From an uncultured Drancourtella sp. (GTDB lineage: Bacteria; Bacillota; Clostridia; Lachnospirales; Lachnospiraceae), in contig CALFLL010000026.1 of assembly GCA_937880845.1 (NCBI GenBank), positions 1 through 54,475 of the forward strand: 54,475 nt of DNA, in the 5' to 3' direction. Below are positions 16,746 to 24,497 of the stretch, one piece after another. The notes below the pieces were generated by a model. The model had not been told where the DNA came from. It did not search any database and worked only from the letters and a program-made list of their open reading frames with translations. How positions within the stretch are numbered: the first letter of the stretch is position 1; each line of letters opens with the position of its first letter. Position numbers and translations under genes: made by a program.

Positions 16746-16833
16746 TAAATATCCACCTTTCTAACTGTTGTTTTGTTTTAGTTTAGCATTGGTGATTCAA
16801 ATATTCAAATAGAATTAAAAAGGAGTGTTGGAC

Positions 16834-17247
16834 ATGAAAGAAGAAAATTGTATTTTTTGCAAATTGGCAAACGGAGAAATTCCTACTGCCACACTTTATG
16901 AAGATGAGGATTTTAGAGTGATCCTGGATGCAAGTCCGGCATCAAAAGGACATGCATTGATTCTTCCGAAAGAGCACTATGCGGATTTGTACGAACTGGA
17001 TGATGAGGTCGCAGCCAAAGCTTTGGTACTTGCCAAGAAAATGATCAAAAAACTGACACCGATTCTTGGATGCGACGGATATAATATTGTACAGAACAAC
17101 AAAGAGGCGGCAGGTCAGACAGTATTTCATTTCCACATGCATCTGATTCCGAGATACAAAGGAGATCAGGTAGGACTTGGATGGAAAATGGGGCATCTGG
17201 AAGATGATGTGAAGGAAGAAATTTTAAGAAAAATCAAAGAACAGTAA
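16834..17247 (+). CDS. HIT family hydrolase
   Basis: A 137-aa histidine-triad protein. The start ATG 16834 has AAGGAG about 9 bases upstream. The N-terminus CIFCKLANGEIPTATLYED is typical of Hint/HIT proteins (with a CxxC metal pair), and the triad reads QTVFHFHMHLIPR, with H-x-H-x-H intact. These enzymes hydrolyse nucleoside phosphoramidates or dinucleoside polyphosphates in the cytosol. The gene is monocistronic or loosely linked to the sigma-factor gene 26 bases downstream. Confidence 0.9.
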   Translation: MKEENCIFCKLANGEIPTATLYEDEDFRVILDASPASKGHALILPKEHYADLYELDDEVAAKALVLAKKMIKKLTPILGCDGYNIVQNNKEAAGQTVFHFHMHLIPRYKGDQVGLGWKMGHLEDDVKEEILRKIKEQ

Positions 17248-17273
17248 CAAGAGAAAAGGCGTAATAGACTCAT

Positions 17274-17810
17274 ATGAATGAGATAAAATTTAATGATATC
17301 TATGAAAACTATGCGGACATAGTTTTAAAAGCAGCATTTTATTACTCTAAGAACTTAAGCATTGCAGAGGATATTACCCAACTGGCATTTGCAAAGCTGT
17401 ATATAAGTTATGACGACATTGCTAATAAAAATGCGGTTGGATCATGGCTTATTACGGCAGTCCGCTACCTGGCATACAGCCACGCACGAAAGATGAAGAA
17501 AGAAACACTGATAGGGTGTGACGAAGTGGAAGACTGTATGGATGAGCGGGAAAAAGGTGCAGAAGAAGTAATCTTTATGAAATATCAGGAAAAGGAACGG
17601 AATGATTTTACGGATAATCTTTTGGAAGAATTATATCAATATAATCCAAAGTGGTATGAAGGCGTAATAAAAGCATACGTTCTTGAAATTCCTCAGAAAG
17701 AAATTGCAAATGAAATGGGTATCCGTCTTGAAGCACTTCAGGCAATGTTGTACAGAGCAAAGAAATGGATTAAAAGAAAATATGAGGCAGATTACCGAGA
17801 AATAAAATAG
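17274..17810 (+). CDS. ECF-like RNA polymerase sigma factor
   Basis: A 178-aa protein with sigma-70 region 2 (FNDIYENYADIVLKAAFYYSKNLSIAEDITQLAFAKLY, with the LAEDITQ-type core) and region 4 (VIKAYVLEIPQKEIANEMGIRLEALQAMLYRAKKWIKRKY, a helix-turn-helix that reads the -35 box). It is of the short ECF type. The DUF4367 membrane protein that usually serves as the partner of such sigma factors in Clostridia is at 19036, separated by murG on the opposite strand. The target promoters are unknown. The ribosome binding site is weak (AAAAGGCG). Confidence 0.8.
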   Translation: MNEIKFNDIYENYADIVLKAAFYYSKNLSIAEDITQLAFAKLYISYDDIANKNAVGSWLITAVRYLAYSHARKMKKETLIGCDEVEDCMDEREKGAEEVIFMKYQEKERNDFTDNLLEELYQYNPKWYEGVIKAYVLEIPQKEIANEMGIRLEALQAMLYRAKKWIKRKYEADYREIK

Positions 17811-17812
17811 TA

Positions 17813-17847
17813 TAAAAAAATAGGTGTCATTTCGACACCTATTTTTT
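17813..17847. terminator. bidirectional rho-independent terminator
   Basis: TAGGTGTC and GACACCTA form a perfect 8-bp stem with a 5-base loop, with an A-run on the left and a T-run on the right. It serves both the sigma-factor gene (+) and murG (-), which converge here. Confidence 0.9.
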
Positions 17848-17871
17848 GGCTATGTTTTCAAAAAGGAACAA

Positions 17872-18936
17872 TCATATAGTTTGTTGTTCAATCAGATTAA
17901 TGATGGTTTCAATGGAATTCTGCATCTTGGAATTCTCCATGGCAGCAATGTAAGTATCCCGATTCTCATACAGATGATGGATTCGGGAAAGAAGTTTTTC
18001 GTTTGTGATTTCTTCTTCTTCCAGTACCATACTGAATCCCTGGCGTTCAAAAGAACGGGCATTTAGAATTTGGTCACCTCGGCTTGCACTTGCGGAAAGC
18101 GGGATCAGTATATTTGGTTTGTGTAATGCCAGAAGTTCGCAGATGGCATTTGCACCTGCACGGGAGATGACGATATCGGCAAGGGCGAAAAGATCTTTGA
18201 GTTCCTTCTGAATATATTCAAACTGTGCGTATCCTTCTGTACCGGTTAAAGATTCATCCAGCTTTCCTTTTCCGCAGAGGTGAATGATCTGGAAATCTTT
18301 AAGAAGAGACGGAAGAATCTCCCGGACTGCTTGATTGACTGCTGCCGCCCCAAGGCTTCCTCCGATGATCAGGATGACCGGCTTGTCGGATGTAAAACCG
18401 CAGAACTTTTTCGCTGCTTCTTTATTACCGCTTAAAAGCTCCCGGCGAATAGGAGAACCGGTCAGAACCGCTTTTTCCTCCGGCAGATGCTTTAAAGTTT
18501 CCGGGAAGTTGCAGCAGATTTTGGAAGCGGAAGACATGGATAGCTTGTTGGCAAGTCCCGGAGTCATATCGGATTCATGAATGATAACAGGAATGTGATT
18601 TCGCTTTCCGGCCATGACAACAGGTACGCTGACAAATCCGCCTTTGGAGAAAATAACATCCGGTTTCAATGTTTTCATTAATTTATTGGCTTCCCGGAAG
18701 CCCTTTAGAACACGGAAAGGATCCGTAAAATTTTTAATACTGAAATATCGACGGAGTTTCCCGGATGAAATTCCGTGATACGGGATGTGGAACGGTTCGA
18801 TCAGATCTTTTTCAATCCCATTATAAGAGCCTATATAGTGAATATCATATTGAAGTTCTTTCAGGCGCGGTAACAGGGCGATATTTGGAGTAACATGCCC
18901 GGCAGTACCGCCGCCGGTTAAAATTATACGTTTCAT
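17872..18936 (-). CDS. murG: MurG, lipid II-forming N-acetylglucosaminyltransferase
   Basis: A 354-aa GT28 enzyme that adds GlcNAc from UDP-GlcNAc to lipid I on the inner face of the membrane. The start is the ATG at 18936, with GGAGGCACAG upstream; the longer open frame upstream is not protein-like. Visible motifs are ILTGGGTAGHVTPN (G-loop 1), the glycine-rich IIGGSLGAAAVNQ (donor site) and ISRAGANAICELLALHKPNILIPL (family signature around the GAxxxxE core). The length matches the family. It lies outside any division/cell-wall cluster, between a sigma factor and its likely partner. Confidence 0.95.
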   Translation of the reverse strand: MKRIILTGGGTAGHVTPNIALLPRLKELQYDIHYIGSYNGIEKDLIEPFHIPYHGISSGKLRRYFSIKNFTDPFRVLKGFREANKLMKTLKPDVIFSKGGFVSVPVVMAGKRNHIPVIIHESDMTPGLANKLSMSSASKICCNFPETLKHLPEEKAVLTGSPIRRELLSGNKEAAKKFCGFTSDKPVILIIGGSLGAAAVNQAVREILPSLLKDFQIIHLCGKGKLDESLTGTEGYAQFEYIQKELKDLFALADIVISRAGANAICELLALHKPNILIPLSASASRGDQILNARSFERQGFSMVLEEEEITNEKLLSRIHHLYENRDTYIAAMENSKMQNSIETIINLIEQQTI

Positions 18937-19035
18937 AACTGTGCCTCCGAAAATGCTTTTATGATTATTTATATTAAACAGATTTGAAATAAAGGTCAAG
19001 TAAGAGGAGAAAAAACGCAGAAAAAGGGGGACGAA

Positions 19036-20004
19036 ATGAAATTCGATGATGAAATGATGAAAAAACTCCTGCGAAATGAACTGGAGCAAGAAGCTGAAGA
19101 GATACGATGTAAAATAGAGCAGGACACAAATCTGGATCACATCAAACCCGATCCGGATTTAAAAAATAAAATTTTGAAAAAAGCAGAGGAATTAGAAGCA
19201 CAAAGAGAGCTCTATGATAATCTGCCCGAGTTGGACAAAGAGGCACTGCGCCTCGGAAGAGAATTGCAGCTTCGAAGAGAAGAAAAAGAAATACATGAGT
19301 TTGCGGACGAACTGGTGCCGGAACATATGGAGAAACAAAACATTGCGGCAGGAGGAGAAGACTGTATTTTGCAGCCTGACAATCTGTCCGCTCAGGGAAA
19401 AACAAGGACCGTAAAAGTCAAAAAACGAAAGAAAAAAGCCATCATCGCTCTGGCAGTTGCAGTGGTAGCAGTACTGGGCGGTGGGATGATTAGTTTTGGA
19501 GATAGGGGATTTATTACTCAGACTGTAAACCAGATTTTAGGTGGAAGAAAAACAACTAATATTGATACAAACAGAAAAGAAAAGGATATTAACACAGAAA
19601 TTGAAGAAGAAAAAGTTTTTCAACAGATTAAAGATAAGTTTGGTTTCGATGCGGTAAGGATGGATTATAAGCCTAAAAGTATGAAAGTCATGGATTTTAG
19701 TATTGATAATACTCTGTTAACGGCAAATTTATATTATCAATATGAAAACAATATTTTGACGTATACGATTATGCCAGTGTACCGAGATGCTTCGGCAGGA
19801 TATGATATTGAAGATTCGATTACAGATGAATATACAAAGGTGGTAAACAATATAAAAATCAATATTACGGAATATTTAATATCAGATATGAATAAAACAG
19901 AATATTCTGCGAAATTCAAGTATCAGGATGTGGAATATTTCCTTACCGGCATTATCGAAAAAGAGGAATTTGAAAAAATTTTGGAAAATCTTCACTTTTT
20001 TTAA
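19036..20004 (+). CDS. DUF4367 membrane protein, likely anti-sigma partner
   Basis: A 322-aa protein. The N-terminal ~135 residues are cytoplasmic and highly charged, with two helix-rich segments (FDDEMMKKLLRNELEQEAEEI; LKNKILKKAEELEAQRELYDN). One membrane helix follows (AIIALAVAVVAVLGGGMISF, about residues 137-156). The outer C-terminal domain (~125 residues) ends FLTGIIEKEEFEKILENLHFF, the DUF4367 type. In many Firmicutes such proteins are encoded with ECF sigma factors and are thought to sequester them. Here the sigma gene (17274) is 1.2 kb upstream, with murG in between. The ribosome binding site GGGGGA precedes ATG 19036. Confidence 0.7.
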   Translation: MKFDDEMMKKLLRNELEQEAEEIRCKIEQDTNLDHIKPDPDLKNKILKKAEELEAQRELYDNLPELDKEALRLGRELQLRREEKEIHEFADELVPEHMEKQNIAAGGEDCILQPDNLSAQGKTRTVKVKKRKKKAIIALAVAVVAVLGGGMISFGDRGFITQTVNQILGGRKTTNIDTNRKEKDINTEIEEEKVFQQIKDKFGFDAVRMDYKPKSMKVMDFSIDNTLLTANLYYQYENNILTYTIMPVYRDASAGYDIEDSITDEYTKVVNNIKINITEYLISDMNKTEYSAKFKYQDVEYFLTGIIEKEEFEKILENLHFF

Positions 20005-20063
20005 AAAAGGCGTCAGTTTTTGGGAGTTTGTGCGTCTATATAAATGTAAGGAGTGAATGGATT

Positions 20064-20507
20064 ATGAAGAAATGTAAAAAAATCATGTCGATGCTGACAT
20101 CCCTGTTGATAGCGGCAGCTCTTGTATTCGGAGTATCTGGTCAGATGGTGAAAGCGGCAGAAGAAACGGAAAGTTCCATTGGATATATGGATCGGGAAAC
20201 AAGAGGTGCTTATCTGCAAAGCGGATATTCTCAAATCAGCAAAGTTGGAAGTGGAAAGATTGCGGTTGGTGGAACTACAACCGCACAGAGAGTAGTATCA
20301 ACAGTAAGTATCAATGTAAATGTAGAACGAAAAGTAAATGGTGACTGGGAACATTATACATCTTGGACAAGTACGAAAAACAATGCGGTTGCCGTAACAT
20401 TTTCCAAGACAATCACAGTACCAAAAGGTTACTATTATCGTGTGAGAAGTGTACACTATGCAAATTCGGATGTAAGCAGTTCTGCAACAAATGGATTATA
20501 TGTATAA
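20064..20507 (+). CDS. secreted DUF6147 protein
   Basis: A 147-aa protein starting at ATG 20064 with AAGGAG about 10 bases upstream. The N-terminus MKKCKKIMSMLTSLLIAAALVFGVSG...KAAE is a standard Sec signal peptide with a cleavage site near residues 30-33. The mature part (RGAYLQSGYSQISKVGSGKIAVGGTTTAQR ... YYYRVRSVHYAN) is a small beta-rich domain that I recognise as DUF6147. These are found in gut Clostridia and have no known role. The signal peptide predicts export or surface location. Confidence 0.75.
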   Translation: MKKCKKIMSMLTSLLIAAALVFGVSGQMVKAAEETESSIGYMDRETRGAYLQSGYSQISKVGSGKIAVGGTTTAQRVVSTVSINVNVERKVNGDWEHYTSWTSTKNNAVAVTFSKTITVPKGYYYRVRSVHYANSDVSSSATNGLYV

Positions 20508-20556
20508 TTCAGCAAATTATTAAATCAACCTTTAGCGATCGCGGGAGAGTTATTGT

Positions 20557-20700
20557 GGTTACTGTTCCGTACAAAATGAGGAGAGAAAATTTTTTTGGGA
20601 AGTCCCCAAGGGACTTTACTACTATTAAAAATAAAATCCTTACAGTAAAAAATCCTAAACTTTTTGTCCGAAAGGACAGCTGTTTGTATGGAACAGTACC
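20557..20700. other. 144-bp structured element (long inverted repeat enclosing two hairpins)
   Basis: The ends pair over ~18 bp: ACTGTTCCGTACAAA (20561-20575) with TTTGTATGGAACAGT (20683-20697) has one G-U pair, and GGT (20557-20559) pairs with ACC (20698-20700) across one bulged T. Inside are two perfect hairpins: AAGTCCC/GGGACTT (20600-20616, 3-base loop) and TGTCC-GAAA-GGACA (20665-20678, GNRA tetraloop). Two readings fit: a structured RNA, or a MITE with terminal inverted repeats. I see no target-site duplication. It fills the gap after the DUF6147 gene. Confidence 0.55.
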
Positions 20701-20750
20701 TTCAATAGCTCTTCCGCTTCATATCGCAACCGACATTCGCCGGTATTGTT

Positions 20751-20785
20751 TATGATATAGGAAACATTTTGTTTCCTATATCATA
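20751..20785. repeat. perfect 35-bp palindrome
   Basis: A 16-bp perfect stem (arms starting TATGATATAGGAAACA) with a 3-base loop. No T-run follows on either side, so it is not a standard terminator. It lies 50 bases right of the 144-bp structured element and may belong to the same unit. Confidence 0.6.
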
Positions 20786-20815
20786 GGTCTTACCGGAAAA
20801 TTATGAAAAAGAATT

Positions 20816-20880
20816 GAAAAAAGAAAACAGACTTTATATCAGGTGGAAGAAAAGCACCCGTTATAAAGTCTGTTTTCTTT
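20816..20880 (-). terminator. terminator of the TSCPD gene
   Basis: AGAAAACAGACTTTATA (20822-20838) pairs perfectly with TATAAAGTCTGTTTTCT (20862-20878), and GGTG/CACC pair within the loop. On the minus strand a T-run follows (A-run at about 20817-20821). It can also act on the plus strand, where TTTT follows. Confidence 0.85.
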
Positions 20881-20884
20881 TGGA

Positions 20885-21130
20885 TTAAGCATTTAAACTT
20901 ATTTTTAAAGCCTGTGCGAGCTGATCCGGACAAGATGTGTTTTTTAAACCACAGCGGATTCCGGACAGACGCCGGATGGCTTCTTCGGCTTTCATTCCCT
21001 CGATCAGGCAGGCAATTCCTTTGAGGTTTCCGTTGCATCCGCCTGTGAAACGGACATTGTGAACGCATTGTTCATCGTCAAGGTCAAACTCTATTTCCTT
21101 TGAACATACGCCTGTTGGTCTGTAATTCAT
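20885..21130 (-). CDS. TIGR03905-type TSCPD domain protein
   Basis: An 81-aa protein. It contains the TSCPD motif near its C-terminus (KNTSCPDQLAQAL) and three further cysteines (GVCSKEIEF, QCVHNVRFTGGCNGN). This domain is also found at the C-terminus of vitamin-B12-dependent ribonucleotide reductases, where it may bind metal. The stand-alone form (TIGR03905) has no proven function. The ribosome binding site AAAGGAAGG lies upstream of the ATG at 21130. It is transcribed alone, away from mtnN. Confidence 0.85.
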   Translation of the reverse strand: MNYRPTGVCSKEIEFDLDDEQCVHNVRFTGGCNGNLKGIACLIEGMKAEEAIRRLSGIRCGLKNTSCPDQLAQALKISLNA

Positions 21131-21246
21131 TATCGGTCCTTCCTTTCTTTATCCATTTATCAATAGAAAATTATAGCAAAGAAGAAAAAAATATGCTAGG
21201 CTTGATTTCTAAAGTTTGTTATACTGAATAGAAAAGGAGGCAGATT

Positions 21247-21939
21247 ATGATTGGTATTATTGGAGCAATGGAAGAAGAAGTTGCAGAACTTAAAAAAAGT
21301 ATGGAAATAGAAGAAGTACATGAAATAGCTTCCCTGTCATTTTGCAGAGGAAAACTGGCAGGAAAGGAAACGGTTGTGGTAAGAAGCGGTATCGGAAAGG
21401 TAAATGCCGCCATCTGTGCACAGATCCTGGCAGATCGTTTTCATGCGGATATCCTTATCAATACGGGGATTGCGGGTTCTTTGGATGCACAGATTGACAT
21501 AGGAGATATGGTGATTTCCACAGATGCGGTAGAGCATGACATGGATGCGTCTGTTTTCGGAGATCCGGTGGGACAAGTTCCGCGTATGGATACCTTTTCT
21601 TTCCCGGCAGACGAAAGACTGGCGGAACTGGCAAAGAAAGTAAATGAAAAGATCAACCCGGACATCCATACATGGACGGGACGTGTGGTAAGCGGCGATC
21701 AGTTTGTTTCTTCGGCAGAAAAGAAAGACCGGTTAGTTCAGCTGTTTGGTGCGAAGTGTACAGAGATGGAAGGTGCTGCCATCGCACATGCGGCGTACCT
21801 GAACAAAATTTCGTGTGTCATCATTCGTGCTATTTCGGATAAAGCCGACAACAGTGCGACTATGGATTATCCGGCCTTTGAAAAGGCGGCAATCCGCCAT
21901 AGTGTAAGACTGGTGGAAGCTTTGGTACAGGAATTATAA
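21247..21939 (+). CDS. mtnN: 5'-methylthioadenosine/S-adenosylhomocysteine nucleosidase
   Basis: A 230-aa cytosolic hydrolase that splits MTA and SAH into adenine plus thioribose derivatives (methionine salvage and methyl-cycle detoxification). Diagnostic segments are MIGIIGAMEEEVAELK (N-terminal Glu), INTGIAGSLD, SGDQFVSS, TEMEGAAIAH (substrate-binding Met-Glu) and IRAISDKAD (catalytic Asp). The length fits the family. AAAGGAGG lies 6-7 bases before ATG 21247. The adenine it releases could feed the adenine deaminases encoded further right, though they are not linked in an operon. Confidence 0.93.
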   Translation: MIGIIGAMEEEVAELKKSMEIEEVHEIASLSFCRGKLAGKETVVVRSGIGKVNAAICAQILADRFHADILINTGIAGSLDAQIDIGDMVISTDAVEHDMDASVFGDPVGQVPRMDTFSFPADERLAELAKKVNEKINPDIHTWTGRVVSGDQFVSSAEKKDRLVQLFGAKCTEMEGAAIAHAAYLNKISCVIIRAISDKADNSATMDYPAFEKAAIRHSVRLVEALVQEL

Positions 21940-22077
21940 GAAAAGAAGAACGTCAAATCGGCAAAATATACGTTATTTCTTCTTGCCGGTGAAAAAGATG
22001 TAGAACGGTTATAGAGCCTTTTTCCGTGATTATCAGTTATACTTGGGGTAATCAAAGAAACGGAGGAGGCTCTTTTT

Positions 22078-22872
22078 ATGTTAGAAACAGTGTGGGAACA
22101 TGGAATTTTATTTTACATGATCGGTGTAATGTGTATCATCGGAGTGATAAGCAAGCTGGTGGTACAGACTACCTTACGTCGATTGGTACGGGAAGCAGGC
22201 AAGATGAACAAAAGTCTGCATCCACTGATAAAACTTGTGAGAGCAAAGTTTGAACATACGTGCATGATAAGCGATAAAGTGCAAAATGTGGGGGCGTTTG
22301 TGGATAAATATATCTATGAATACAGGGTTCTGTGGATAAGGCTTCATGGATGGAGACAGATGGAAAGCATAGCCATTTGGGGATGTGTGCTTTTGGGAGG
22401 AGCAGGATGCGGACTTGCTTACATAGAACAGGCACCATATGAAAAGATAGGACAATATGCTGCGGCAGGCATTGCAGGAGCGGTGCTGCTGTTTGCACTT
22501 CGGATGGTTACGGATGAAAACTATCAACTGGAAGCGGCAAAAAATTATATGGTGGATTTTCTTGAGAATACTTATGCACGTAAATATGAAAAAATGAATC
22601 AAAAACAGGATGACGAGCCGATAAAAGAAGAAGCGATGGAAGAAGTGATTTTAGAAGAAGAGGAATCGGAGAATCCGCTTGTGGAGGAAGTGCTTTTTTC
22701 TGAGGAAGAGCAGGAAAAAACAGAGCAGAAGACAGAGAGTGAAAATGAGATAGAACCGGAACTTGTGGTGCTGATGAAAGAAGAACAAAAGAAAGAAAAA
22801 GAGGAGAAGCCGGAAGAAAATAACAGAAACGAAGAAGTAATCCGAGAGATCCTTGCAGAGTTTTTGGCTTGA
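22078..22872 (+). CDS. membrane protein with acidic cytoplasmic tail, function unknown
   Basis: A 264-aa protein with GGAGGAGG about 8 bases before ATG 22078. It has an N-terminal hydrophobic helix (ILFYMIGVMCIIGVIS), a basic helical stretch, then two further helices (about residues 97-114 and 124-142: AIWGCVLLGGAGCGLAY, GIAGAVLLFAL). The last ~75 residues are extremely Glu/Lys rich, and a short conserved-looking end NEEVIREILAEFL follows. I recognise no named family. The layout suggests a three-helix membrane anchor with a disordered cytoplasmic tail that ends in a docking helix. It lies between mtnN and pgi and may be monocistronic. Confidence 0.6.
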   Translation: MLETVWEHGILFYMIGVMCIIGVISKLVVQTTLRRLVREAGKMNKSLHPLIKLVRAKFEHTCMISDKVQNVGAFVDKYIYEYRVLWIRLHGWRQMESIAIWGCVLLGGAGCGLAYIEQAPYEKIGQYAAAGIAGAVLLFALRMVTDENYQLEAAKNYMVDFLENTYARKYEKMNQKQDDEPIKEEAMEEVILEEEESENPLVEEVLFSEEEQEKTEQKTESENEIEPELVVLMKEEQKKEKEEKPEENNRNEEVIREILAEFLA

Positions 22873-22948
22873 TAAATAATATGGCATTTGCTAGAATATA
22901 CCTAGTTAAATTCTAACTGATTCAAATAAAGAAAGGATGGGTAGAGTA

Positions 22949-24295
22949 ATGGCAAAGGTAACATTTGACTATTCAAAAGCAAATCCATTTATCAAAGAAC
23001 ATGAAATGGACTCCATGAAAGAGATTACGCTTGCAGCAAAGGACAAGCTGGTGGCACGTACAGGGGCAGGAAACGATTTTCTTGGATGGATTGACCTTCC
23101 GGTTAATTATGATAAAGAAGAATTTGAAAGAATTCAGAAAGCGGCAGAAAAGATCAAAGAAGATTCCGAAGTGCTTCTCGTGATCGGTATCGGCGGATCT
23201 TATCTGGGTGCAAGAGCAGCGATTGAATTTTTAAGACATAGTTTTTATAATATGGTTTCCAAAGAAATCCGTAAGACACCGGAAATCTATTATGTAGGAA
23301 ACAGTATCAGCAGTACATATTTAAGAGATCTGATCGACGTGATCGGAGACAGAGATTTTTCTGTAAACATTATTTCTAAATCCGGTACAACAACAGAACC
23401 GGCGATTGCATTCCGTATTTTCAAGGAAATGCTGGAAAAGAAATATGGAAAAGAAGAAGCGGCAAAACGTATTTATGCGACAACGGATAAGGCAAAGGGA
23501 GCACTGAAAAACCTTGCAACAGAAGAAGGATATGAAACATTTGTCGTTCCGGATGATGTAGGAGGACGTTTCTCCGTTCTTACAGCGGTAGGTCTTCTTC
23601 CGATTGCGGCAAGCGGAGCGGATATCGTGCAGTTAATGGGAGGAGCACAGTCCGCAAGAAAGGCAGCCCTGGAACTTCCGTTTGAAGAAAATGACGCCTT
23701 GAAATATGCGGCAGTAAGAAATATCCTTCACGCAAAAGGAAAAGGCGTGGAAGTCCTTGCAAACTATGAGCCAAGCCTTCACTATGTATCCGAATGGTGG
23801 AAACAGCTGTACGGCGAAAGCGAAGGAAAAGATCAGAAAGGTATTTTCCCGGCATCCGTTGACCTGACAACAGATTTACATTCCATGGGACAGTTTATCC
23901 AGGACGGAAGCCGTATCATGTTTGAAACGGTATTGAATGTAGAAAAATCCAGAGAAGAAGTTGTGATCGGTGAAGAACCGGTAGATCTTGACGGATTAAA
24001 CTACCTGGCGGGAAAGACGGTGGACTTTGTAAACAAGAGTGCCATGAATGGAACCATCCTTGCACATACGGACGGAAATGTTCCGAACTTGATGGTCAAT
24101 ATTCCGGAACAGAATGAATTCTATCTTGGAGAATTATTCTACTTCTTTGAATTTGCCTGCGGTGTAAGCGGATATATTCTCGGAGTGAATCCGTTTAATC
24201 AGCCGGGAGTGGAAGCGTATAAGAAAAATATGTTTGCACTTCTTGGAAAACCGGGATTTGAAAAAGAACGCGAGGAGTTAATGAAGCGTTTATAG
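22949..24295 (+). CDS. pgi: glucose-6-phosphate isomerase
   Basis: A 448-aa cytosolic enzyme interconverting glucose-6-phosphate and fructose-6-phosphate (glycolysis and gluconeogenesis). I choose ATG 22949 (MAKVTFDYSKA) over the GTG 12 bases upstream, because MAKVTFDYSKA is the usual family start. SIS-type phosphate-binding segments are visible: GIGGSYLGARAAIEFL, SKSGTTTEPAIAFR and VGGRFSVLTAVGLLPIA, plus the C-terminal NPFNQPGVEAYKKNMF signature. Length and motifs match the short bacterial form. A strong terminator follows 10 bases after the stop. Confidence 0.97.
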   Translation: MAKVTFDYSKANPFIKEHEMDSMKEITLAAKDKLVARTGAGNDFLGWIDLPVNYDKEEFERIQKAAEKIKEDSEVLLVIGIGGSYLGARAAIEFLRHSFYNMVSKEIRKTPEIYYVGNSISSTYLRDLIDVIGDRDFSVNIISKSGTTTEPAIAFRIFKEMLEKKYGKEEAAKRIYATTDKAKGALKNLATEEGYETFVVPDDVGGRFSVLTAVGLLPIAASGADIVQLMGGAQSARKAALELPFEENDALKYAAVRNILHAKGKGVEVLANYEPSLHYVSEWWKQLYGESEGKDQKGIFPASVDLTTDLHSMGQFIQDGSRIMFETVLNVEKSREEVVIGEEPVDLDGLNYLAGKTVDFVNKSAMNGTILAHTDGNVPNLMVNIPEQNEFYLGELFYFFEFACGVSGYILGVNPFNQPGVEAYKKNMFALLGKPGFEKEREELMKRL

Positions 24296-24305
24296 AATAT
24301 CGCAT

Positions 24306-24336
24306 AAAAAGACGGCAGATTTTCTGCCGTCTTTTT
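24306..24336 (+). terminator. rho-independent terminator of pgi
   Basis: AAAAAGACGGCAG and CTGCCGTCTTTTT form a perfect 13-bp stem with a 5-base loop; the T-run is part of the 3' arm. Confidence 0.95.
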
Positions 24337-24408
24337 ATTGATATGAAGTGAGTGTTAAAAATGCACAAAAAATATTTTCAAACAGGACTAAAATTGTAAA
24401 AAATAATA

Positions 24409-24437
24409 TTGACATTTCAAGTATTGAGGAGTAAAGT
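24409..24437 (+). promoter_or_regulatory. promoter of the ATP synthase operon
   Basis: TTGACA (24409-24414), a 17-base spacer and TAAAGT (24432-24437) lie about 25 bases upstream of the AAGGAGGG ribosome binding site. This is the only good promoter seen in the gap before atpB. Confidence 0.7.
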
Positions 24438-24497
24438 AAGCAAGAAAAATGAATTTAAAAAGGAGGGAGCAAAACGGGTAATTTATCAGAGAAGTTA

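Noticed and set aside
18937..19140. Long N-terminal extension of MurG
   Set aside because: The extension is a hydrophobic, Phe-rich frame antisense to the start of the DUF4367 gene; MurG proteins start at MKRIILTGGGT, and GGAGG lies just upstream of the ATG at 18936.
20363..20755. 130-codon frame downstream of the DUF6147 gene
   Set aside because: It overlaps the DUF6147 gene in another frame and then runs through the inverted-repeat element; the composition is not protein-like.
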